27,761 bases of DNA from CAZIVO01 sp964542765. GTDB taxonomy: Bacteria; Planctomycetota; UBA1135; UBA2386. Below are positions 25,778 through 27,761 of the stretch, in pieces. Position numbers and translations under genes: made by a program. The notes under the pieces were generated by a model. The model ran no database searches, had not been told where the DNA came from, and worked only from the letters and a program-made list of their open reading frames with translations. The stretch is taken from positions 1-27,761 of the forward strand of contig CAZIVO010000038.1 of NCBI GenBank assembly GCA_964542765.1. Direction: 5' to 3'. The stretch's first letter is position 1. Every line of letters starts with the position of its first letter.

Positions 25778-27583
25778 CTACCGGTAGATGCCCTTGATCA
25801 CATGGAAGACATCGGTGTTGTCGAGGTATTTCCCGCGCACGGGGTCCGCTCCGACAGCCCGAGCCGCCAGCGCATCTGAGCCAAACCCCTTCGCATACAA
25901 AGGGATCAAGCTGTTCGAGTGCCCGGAAGTGTGCCACACCCAGTAAACCTTCTCGCTGCCCAGGTCGATCTCGCCATTGTTATTCACATCCTCCCAACTC
26001 GCGCGCAGACCGCTTGGGTTACCCGACAGCTTGAAAGACTTCTCAAGACTCAGCGTTCGATCACTGATCTCACCAAATGGCACATCCGGAGGAACAAGGA
26101 ATCCCGAAGTCAGCATGCCACACTCGTGATCACCAGTCACGATCACCAGTGTGTTGTCCCAGCTGGATTTGTTGGTCGAGTCATCAACCCAGTCGGAAAC
26201 AACCCGCACCGCTGCATCGAAACCCATCATCTCGCCGATCACAGCATCCATGACGTTGGAGTGGCTACCCCAATCGACCGCGCCACCCTCGATCATCAAG
26301 GCAAAGCCATCCCGCTTGCGCTCCATGAACGTGAGAGCCGCCTTGGTCATCTCCACGAGCGTCGGATTCTCGGGGTCATGTCCCAAACCCTTCGCACCGC
26401 GCAATTCAATATTGCCGGAGGCGCCGCCGAACAAACCACACAACCGCTCGGTCTTCGGATCACGGGCCGCTGCCATCAGACGATCGGCGGCCTTCTTGTT
26501 GCCATTGATCCGCTCGACCAAGCTCCATCCGCCGGGCTGAGCGGATCTACGACGCAGTTCCGCCAGCTGACTCTGATTGATGTAAGAGCCCTTGCTCCAC
26601 TGCGGATGGCCCCCACCAATGAGGAGGGAAGGCCCTGGCAAGGTCATCCCTCGGCCACCCGAGTAGTGCGTATGCTTACTCGGATTCCCGGTCGTGTTGG
26701 GATCACCGAAAAAAGCCTCATCGGCAATCGCGTAATAGTTCCAGCGATCATCGTTGTGAGCAATCCATGCCGCGGGCGTCGCATGGTTGATTGGAACACT
26801 CGACACGGCGCCTGTCGAAATTCCTCGCACAGCCACAAATTCACCAAGGGTCAGCAAGCGACTCCGGTCACCAGCTGACGTCGAGATGTTCAAGGCATCC
26901 GTCTTTTGCCCCGTGTACATCGCGGTCGCAGCTGCTGCACTTTCCGTCGCAGCGCCGACCAGATAGGCCATGTTCGACCAGGCCTTGGTCGGGTCATAGC
27001 CAACCTTGCCATTGGCTACCTGCGTATCCAGATCCCAGGTCGACATCGGATACTTGCTCCACGACGCAAACACCGGTGGCTTGCCCGCGTACTTCTCGGT
27101 GGCCTCGATGTGCTTGTACCCCCAACCATCGGCAACCATCAAGATGACATTCCGTGGCGGCGGCTCGATCCTGAACTCCTTGGTTCTGACCCAGGTGTAA
27201 TCCGGTGCCGAGGCCCTGAGCAAGCACCGCGGGACAGGATGGTCAACCGTCAAGGAGTTGAACCAAGCTCGACCACCTTTGGCCGGCACCGTCGACACCG
27301 ACAGCACATCCAGCATCTTGGCCTTGCTGTCCACCGCCACGAGTTCGATCGAAACCATACCCGTGGCACCCCTGACAACCCTTCCCGAGCGATCGACAAT
27401 CGCGACTTCCACCGCCAACGGAACACCAACAGTTCCACCTTCTGGTTGGGTCAGGAAAACCAATCGATCCGCGACATTCAGCGATCCTGCTGTGTCACCA
27501 CCACTGCTACAGCCGGCCAGAAAGGCCAGGCTCGTCCCCCACAAGCCCTGGGTACATATTCTCGGGAACCCACACAGCGACAT
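25778..27583 (-). CDS. PhoA-type alkaline phosphatase lipoprotein
   Basis: The protein has 601 residues. A lipobox L22-A-G-C25 follows a hydrophobic N-terminus, so it is lipid-anchored. Residues about 40-140 look like an Ig-like beta domain (LVFLTQPEGGTVGVPLAVEV). The phosphatase domain has the full metal set: D152 in ADGWG, E432, D437 and H441 in EGGAVDWGSHS, D485-H486 in VTGDHE, and H555 in HTSGHSNSL. The nucleophile is S215 in ATESAAAATAM, where the preceding residue is Glu, not the Asp of E. coli PhoA. A Ca-binding-like loop, D532-V-N-N-N-G-E-I-D540, lies near the C-terminus. It releases phosphate from organic esters outside the cell. A paralogue is encoded directly upstream. A -10-like TATAGT is 6 nt from the ATG, so the mRNA may be leaderless. 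I see no Pho box. Confidence 0.93.
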   Translation of the reverse strand: MSLCGFPRICTQGLWGTSLAFLAGCSSGGDTAGSLNVADRLVFLTQPEGGTVGVPLAVEVAIVDRSGRVVRGATGMVSIELVAVDSKAKMLDVLSVSTVPAKGGRAWFNSLTVDHPVPRCLLRASAPDYTWVRTKEFRIEPPPRNVILMVADGWGYKHIEATEKYAGKPPVFASWSKYPMSTWDLDTQVANGKVGYDPTKAWSNMAYLVGAATESAAAATAMYTGQKTDALNISTSAGDRSRLLTLGEFVAVRGISTGAVSSVPINHATPAAWIAHNDDRWNYYAIADEAFFGDPNTTGNPSKHTHYSGGRGMTLPGPSLLIGGGHPQWSKGSYINQSQLAELRRRSAQPGGWSLVERINGNKKAADRLMAAARDPKTERLCGLFGGASGNIELRGAKGLGHDPENPTLVEMTKAALTFMERKRDGFALMIEGGAVDWGSHSNVMDAVIGEMMGFDAAVRVVSDWVDDSTNKSSWDNTLVIVTGDHECGMLTSGFLVPPDVPFGEISDRTLSLEKSFKLSGNPSGLRASWEDVNNNGEIDLGSEKVYWVWHTSGHSNSLIPLYAKGFGSDALAARAVGADPVRGKYLDNTDVFHVIKGIYR

Positions 27584-27589
27584 GCCCCC

Positions 27590-27595
27590 ACTATA
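27590..27595 (-). promoter_or_regulatory. -10-like element for the alkaline phosphatase gene
   Basis: TATAGT on the minus strand is followed by GGGGGC and then the ATG at 27583. Standard spacing would place the transcription start at the ATG itself. A second TATAGC-like sequence lies about 30 bp further upstream. No -35 match is visible, and the GGGGG could also act as a weak Shine-Dalgarno site if transcription starts upstream. Confidence 0.35.
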
Positions 27596-27668
27596 GTCAA
27601 AACCCTCTTGCCATGGGGGCTATACCGACAGCCGACCCCCAAGCACCGGCTTTTCGCCCGGCAAATAG

Positions 27669-27761
27669 CTAGCGGAAGACGTCCCTCATGACGTGGAAAA
27701 CATCCGTATTGTCGATGTACCGGCCACGCACAGGGTCGGCCCCGGCAGCACGCGCCTGGAA
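27669..27761 (-). CDS. C-terminus of a second alkaline phosphatase (cut by window end)
   Basis: Reading the minus strand from the window edge gives 30 codons and a TAG stop at 27669-27671. The translation includes ARAAGADPVRGRYIDNTDVF and ends in HVMRDVFR. By hand alignment, 20 of 30 residues match the C-terminus of the complete alkaline phosphatase next to it, including GADPVRG and DNTDVFHV. This is therefore a tandem paralogue whose body lies beyond the window. It ends 85 bp upstream of the start of the complete copy, so the two may be cotranscribed or separately promoted. Nothing of its catalytic region is visible. Confidence 0.85.
   Translation of the reverse strand, partial: FQARAAGADPVRGRYIDNTDVFHVMRDVFR

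Overview
The window looks like a scaffold from a GC-rich member of the Planctomycetota, probably a metagenome-assembled genome. The strongest evidence is the adjacent pair at 21270-25758. The first gene encodes a secreted protein with CxxCH motifs and PSCyt1, DUF1549 and DUF1553 regions. The second encodes a Tat-exported DUF1501 protein. This pairing is a hallmark of the phylum. Other features that fit are a secreted alpha-alpha toroid protein, a sortilin-like beta-propeller protein with an internal PDZ domain, a very long S9 peptidase, and a high share of exported proteins. A run of ten N at 17791-17800 marks an assembly gap inside a gene.

Layout from left to right. (1) 3-413 is the end of a gene cut by the window edge, probably the C-terminal domain of an SGNH/GDSL-type secreted hydrolase. 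(2) 509-3637 encodes the sortilin-like propeller/PDZ protein. It converges on a three-gene minus-strand operon (6348 down to 3703) for a heterotrimeric flavin/[2Fe-2S] amino-acid or amine dehydrogenase of the HcnABC/OoxABC/D-hydroxyproline dehydrogenase type. (3) Across a 324-bp divergent intergenic region lies gdhA (6673-8034). After 11 bp comes a 989-residue protein with two receiver-like domains and a PPDK/PEP-synthase ATP-binding domain, but no recognisable phosphohistidine or PEP-binding domain. (4) 11034-13013 (minus) is the toroid protein. It is divergent from an S9 prolyl-oligopeptidase-type enzyme (13353-16526) that carries tandem repeats and charged inserts. (5) 16623-18158 is a membrane-anchored SGNH-type protein whose hydrolase motifs are separated by a TPR-like helical region. 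(6) 18238-19194 (minus) is an unrecognised secreted protein, divergent from glnS (19440-21122). (7) 21270-25758 is the PSCyt/DUF1501 pair. (8) 25778-27583 (minus) is a PhoA-type alkaline phosphatase lipoprotein. Its upstream neighbour, cut by the window end at 27669-27761, is a close paralogue.

Two themes connect the genes. Nitrogen handling sits at 3703-11015: an amine- or imino-acid-oxidising dehydrogenase is divergent from glutamate dehydrogenase, which is co-directional with an uncharacterised signalling/ATP-grasp protein. Most other genes encode exported or surface proteins for breaking down peptides, esters, phosphate esters and probably polysaccharides. That would suit a scavenger of organic matter, but this is inference.

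Convergent gene pairs are separated by very short gaps holding hairpins (3664-3700, 11041-11060, 18171-18194, 25762-25776). I see no tRNA, rRNA, CRISPR array, insertion sequence or phage gene. The best candidates for something undescribed are the gdhA/receiver-ATP-grasp pair and the repeat-bearing S9 peptidase. Nothing here is clearly a new defence or mobile system.
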